In this document: piece by piece, positions 60,944 to 64,000 of the stretch
Layout of the letters: every line of letters begins with the position of its first letter
Numbering within the stretch: the stretch's first letter is position 1
From: Paenibacillus soyae
Lineage (GTDB): Bacteria > Bacillota > Bacilli > Paenibacillales > Paenibacillaceae
Assembly: GCF_024623455.1 (NCBI RefSeq)
Contig: NZ_JANIPJ010000007.1
Span: forward strand, 237,763 to 301,762
Direction: 5' to 3'
DNA: 64,000 nt
Notes under the pieces: model-generated
Told to the model about the DNA's origin: nothing
What the model saw: only the letters and a program-made list of their open reading frames with translations
Database searches by the model: none
Made by a program: the position numbers and the translations under genes

Positions 60944-62756
60944 CAATTGGCAAATGGACCAGAAGGCCGATTTGAGCGAGCCCAAGGCGAAGCCCAAGTA
61001 CATCTCGACCTTCCGCGCGCTATCCGGCTATATCAAGGAGCATCGGCTTACTTTTATTCTGTTCATCGCTTGTACGCTCGTCGCGATCGCCGCGGAGCTG
61101 CTGCAACCCTATCTCGTCAAAATCGCGATCGACGACAACCTGATGACGGGCAAAAACGACTACCGCAGTCTGCTCGTTATTTGTTTGATTTACCTCGGGC
61201 TGTCGGTGTCGGCGTTCGTTTTTGCGTATTTGCAAAATAATTTATTGCAGAAGGCGGGGCAGAGCATCGTCGCCAGCATCCGGAAGCGGCTGTTCGCGCA
61301 TATTACGAAGCTGTCGATGTCGTACTTCGACCGCGTGCCGAGCGGCAGCCTCATCACGCACGTGTCGAGCGACACGGAGGCGATCAACCAGTTCTTCAAT
61401 CAGGTCGTGCTTAGCATCTTCCGCGACGGCCTCACGTTGACGTTCATCCTCGTGCTGATGTTCCAGCTCGACGCGCAGCTGACGCTGTACTGCTTGATCC
61501 TGCTGCCCATCATCGCGGGTATTGCGATCGCCTTCCGCTCGTACATGCGCACTACCTATCAGATGGCTCGTACTCGGTTGTCTAGGCTTGTGGCGTTCGT
61601 GGCGGAAAATTTGTCGGGCATGAACATCATTCAAATTTTCCACCAGCAGGAGGAGCAGAAGAAGCAGTTCCGCGAGAAGAACGACTCTTATTTCCAGGCG
61701 AACATTCGGGAAATTCGCACGAACGTGCTGTTCAATCGGTCGTTCGAGGTGCTAAACAATCTCGCGATCGCGTTCGTGACGTGGCTCGGCGGGCAGGCCG
61801 TGCTCGGCAAGACGCTCGAGTTCGGCGTGCTGTACGCGTTCATCACGTATATCCGGCTGTTCTTCCAGCCGATCAATACGATCACGCAGCAGTGGAATAC
61901 GCTGCAATCGGCGACCGTCGCGATCAACCGGATCTGGAGCATTCTCGCGATCGAGCCGGAGGTTCGCGATAAGCCGCTTGCGTTGACGGTAGACAAGGAC
62001 CGCATCGCGGGGCGGCTCGATTTCAACGGGATCACGTTCGCTTATCCGGAAGGCACGACCGTCATCCGGGAGCTGGATCTGCATGTGCGGCCGGGCGAGA
62101 TGGTCGGCATCGTCGGCACGACGGGGGCGGGCAAAAGCTCGCTCATCAGCCTGCTGTGCAGGTTCTACGACGTGAAGGAAGGCAGCATCCTGATCGATGG
62201 CTACGACATCCGCGACATCGCGCAGCATGATCTGCACCGCATCGTGGGATTGGTACAGCAGGAGCCTTACTTGTATTCCGGCACGGTGCTCGACAACGTG
62301 CGGATGTTCGACGCGGGCATCTCGCGCGAGGCTGTCATCCGGGCGTGCGAATTCATCGGGGCGGATACGATTATCGAGCGGATGAAGGACGGCTACGACA
62401 CGAGGCTGTCGGAGCGGGGGAGCGGCTTGTCCGCCGGGGAGCGGCAGCTGATTTCTTTTGCGAGAATCATCGTGTTCGCGCCGCGCATCCTGATCTTGGA
62501 CGAAGCCACCGCCAATCTGGACTCGCATACGGAGCAGCTCGTCCAGTCGGCGCTCGAGCGCGTGTCCGTCGGCCGGACGACGCTCGTCATCGCGCACCGC
62601 CTGTCGACGATCATGGGCGCGGACCGCATCCTCGTCATGAGCAAAGGCCGCATCGTCGAGGAAGGCACCCACGAGGAGCTGCTTCGTCTCGGCGGCTACT
62701 ACGACGAGCTGTATAAGCATTCGCAGGGGCAGCAGGCTACGATCGAGGCGGGGTAG
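60927..62756 (+). CDS. Second heterodimeric ABC exporter, catalytic-site subunit
   Basis: The 609-residue protein starts at ATG 60927 inside the previous gene (17-base overlap, GAGGGGAC upstream); an in-frame ATG at 60825 adds basic residues without a ribosome site. Walker A GTTGAGKSS, altered signature LSAGERQL, canonical Walker B LILDEATANLD. This again gives one normal and one degenerate ATP site. Confidence 0.92.
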   Translation: MAQAINNWQMDQKADLSEPKAKPKYISTFRALSGYIKEHRLTFILFIACTLVAIAAELLQPYLVKIAIDDNLMTGKNDYRSLLVICLIYLGLSVSAFVFAYLQNNLLQKAGQSIVASIRKRLFAHITKLSMSYFDRVPSGSLITHVSSDTEAINQFFNQVVLSIFRDGLTLTFILVLMFQLDAQLTLYCLILLPIIAGIAIAFRSYMRTTYQMARTRLSRLVAFVAENLSGMNIIQIFHQQEEQKKQFREKNDSYFQANIREIRTNVLFNRSFEVLNNLAIAFVTWLGGQAVLGKTLEFGVLYAFITYIRLFFQPINTITQQWNTLQSATVAINRIWSILAIEPEVRDKPLALTVDKDRIAGRLDFNGITFAYPEGTTVIRELDLHVRPGEMVGIVGTTGAGKSSLISLLCRFYDVKEGSILIDGYDIRDIAQHDLHRIVGLVQQEPYLYSGTVLDNVRMFDAGISREAVIRACEFIGADTIIERMKDGYDTRLSERGSGLSAGERQLISFARIIVFAPRILILDEATANLDSHTEQLVQSALERVSVGRTTLVIAHRLSTIMGADRILVMSKGRIVEEGTHEELLRLGGYYDELYKHSQGQQATIEAG

Positions 62757-62792
62757 GGCCAAACGCACCCCCTTCGCTTGCGGATAAATTCC

Positions 62793-62821
62793 TTTACGGC
62801 TTCGCGGATCGGGGGTACAAT
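62793..62821 (+). promoter_or_regulatory. Candidate promoter of the AEC-family gene
   Basis: TTTACG (62793-62798), 17 bases, TACAAT (62816-62821), about 45 bases upstream of the ATG. Confidence 0.6.
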
Positions 62822-62874
62822 GGGAACCAGCGCCATGGAAGGCGCAAGTTTCAATTGAAAGAAGCAGATGCAGC

Positions 62875-63822
62875 ATGTCGATTTTTCTTCATATTTTGGT
62901 TACGAACGTACTGCCGATGGGCATCATGGTCGGACTTGGCATTCTATTGCAAAGGTCTTTTTCGCTGGATATCAAGACGTTGTCGAAGCTGAATTTTTAT
63001 TTGTTTTCGCCGGCGATCATGTTCGATTTGATTTACACGACGGCGATTTCGGTAGGCATGCTCGGCCAAGTGTTGTTGTTTTTCGTTATTTTCATGGCGG
63101 GGCAATATATCTTGGTTGAAGCAGTCATACGGGCGCGCGGCTATGGTCCAAGCATGAAGAGCGCGATGCGGAACAGCGTGTTATTCTACAATAGCGCCAA
63201 CTACGGCATCCCGCTGAACCAGCTCGCCTTTGCGGGAAATAAGGAAACGCTGGCGATCCAAGTGCTCATTATGATGACGCAGTCGCTCGTACCGAACACG
63301 TATGGCGTATACAGTGTCAACGCGCATAAGGCGGACATGAGACAGGTATGGCGGACGATTCTGTCCATGCCGGTTATCTACGTCATTCCTCTGGCCTTCC
63401 TGTTGAGGGGGTTCGAAGTGCCTGTGCCGCAGCCCATTGCCACGCCCATCGGTTATTTGTCGGACGCCTTTATCGGGACGGCGCTCATTACGCTCGGCGT
63501 TCAGCTCGGCAGCATGGAATGGCGCATCAGCCGCTCGCTGCTGATCGACGTCAGCTTATCCGGCATATTGCGACTCGTGGCAGGACCGGCGCTGGCATGG
63601 CTTATCGTCTGGCTGCTGGACCTCTGGTTCATGGACTTGAATAAGCTGACGGCGGCCGCATTGATCGTCTCGTCGGTGGTGCCGACCTCGCTCAGCAGCG
63701 TGCTTCTCGCGGTGGAGTTCGACAACGAGAAGGAGTTCGCCTCGCAGGCGGTGTTCGTCTCGACGCTTGTTTCGATTTTCACGGTAACGGCGGTTATCTT
63801 CTTTTTGCAGATTGATGTGTAG
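62875..63822 (+). CDS. AEC-family (auxin-efflux-carrier-type) transporter
   Basis: The 315-residue protein has about ten helices arranged as two inverted halves. The first helix contains NVLPMGIMVGLGILLQRSF, and unwound-helix polar motifs are seen in RNSVLFYNSANYGIPLNQLA and VVPTSLSSVLLAVEFDNE. Family members move malate or other organic anions. The substrate is unknown. Confidence 0.86.
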   Translation: MSIFLHILVTNVLPMGIMVGLGILLQRSFSLDIKTLSKLNFYLFSPAIMFDLIYTTAISVGMLGQVLLFFVIFMAGQYILVEAVIRARGYGPSMKSAMRNSVLFYNSANYGIPLNQLAFAGNKETLAIQVLIMMTQSLVPNTYGVYSVNAHKADMRQVWRTILSMPVIYVIPLAFLLRGFEVPVPQPIATPIGYLSDAFIGTALITLGVQLGSMEWRISRSLLIDVSLSGILRLVAGPALAWLIVWLLDLWFMDLNKLTAAALIVSSVVPTSLSSVLLAVEFDNEKEFASQAVFVSTLVSIFTVTAVIFFLQIDV

Positions 63823-63833
63823 GGATATACTTT

Positions 63834-64000
63834 TTTAACCACTGGTTAGTGGAAGGGAAATAGCCGCGAATTCCAGGCTGTTGGGAAACCCCCGATTTTT
63901 ATGAAGCGTGGTTCCGTAATGAACAAATCACTGGAGGAAAAACCGGTGGTTCCACTCACCCCGCTTGCCTAGCGAGGTGCATGGCTATTTTCTTTATGTT
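63834..64000 (+). other. Non-coding structured region at the window edge, class unresolved
   Basis: No gene is visible in the last 178 bases. CCACT-GGTT-AGTGG (63839-63852) is followed by AAATAGCC (63858-63865), which can pair with GGCTATTT (63983-63990). Inside are CACTGG..CCGGTG and CACC.CGCT..AGCG.GGTG hairpins. It looks like the leader of a gene beyond the edge, but I could not match it to a known riboswitch or to a complete T-box. Confidence 0.35.

Noticed and set aside
63834..64000. T-box leader at the right edge
   Set aside because: GGTGGTTCCAC resembles the T-box core, but the flanking bases differ and no stem I features (AGTA bulge, specifier loop) are seen. Left as unassigned.

Overview
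The window looks like chromosome of a GC-rich, spore-former-type Firmicute of the family Paenibacillaceae (Paenibacillus or Cohnella-like). The reasons are lipoprotein-type solute-binding proteins, a YesM/YesN-type two-component pair beside a sugar ABC importer, strong AGGAGG-type ribosome sites with frequent TTG and GTG starts, a GH42 beta-galactosidase beside an AraC regulator, and a DUF5696/NHL-YIP1 glycan-transport operon. The genus is an inference. I saw no rRNA, tRNA, transposase, integrase or CRISPR array.

Layout. 1-7.4 kb: 3'-truncated GH42 beta-galactosidase with a divergent AraC regulator, an EamA-type transporter, an unusual multispanning membrane protein, a histidine phosphatase and a leucine-rich-repeat protein. 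7.4-12.6 kb: a HAD phosphatase, a five-unit 51-bp tandem repeat, and a compact Tat locus (MerR regulator and tatC on the minus strand; a Tat-signal flavin amine oxidase, an exported RidA-like protein and tatA on the plus strand). 12.6-18.6 kb: histidine kinase, response regulator, and a sugar ABC importer without its own ATPase. 18.6-21.9 kb: a Fur-box-controlled siderophore-type uptake system, also without ATPase. 22.1-25.7 kb: a heterodimeric ABC exporter.

26-46.8 kb is the most striking part: an island holding five paralogous lipoprotein solute-binding proteins, four paralogous flavoproteins resembling adenylylsulfate reductase alpha / fumarate reductase, four matching two-cluster ferredoxins, a nitroreductase, a YezD-like small protein, two alpha/beta hydrolases, cysteine synthase and a thioredoxin-like protein, with no permease in it. 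The gene content points to scavenging of an oxidised or organic sulfur source feeding cysteine synthesis. Ten positions in this island carry the same short architecture: a 12-nt covarying mini-hairpin (CCNN, four loop bases, NNGG), followed almost at once by an intrinsic terminator, several lying between a good promoter and the first start codon. None of the ordinary terminators I found elsewhere in the window has the mini-hairpin. I read this as a candidate undescribed transcription-attenuation element shared by a sulfur regulon.

46.8-59.2 kb: one long colinear operon with an MsmX/UgpC-type ATPase, a 993-residue solute-binding protein fused to tandem carbohydrate-binding-like modules, two separate pairs of permeases, an NHL-TPR-YIP1 membrane protein and a DUF5696 protein; it probably imports a glycan. 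It continues into a second heterodimeric ABC exporter (59.2-62.8 kb), an AEC-family transporter and, at the right edge, an unassigned structured non-coding stretch.

All family names come from reading motifs in the translations, without database searches. Starts were chosen from ribosome-site spacing, so some differ by a few codons from the longest open frame.
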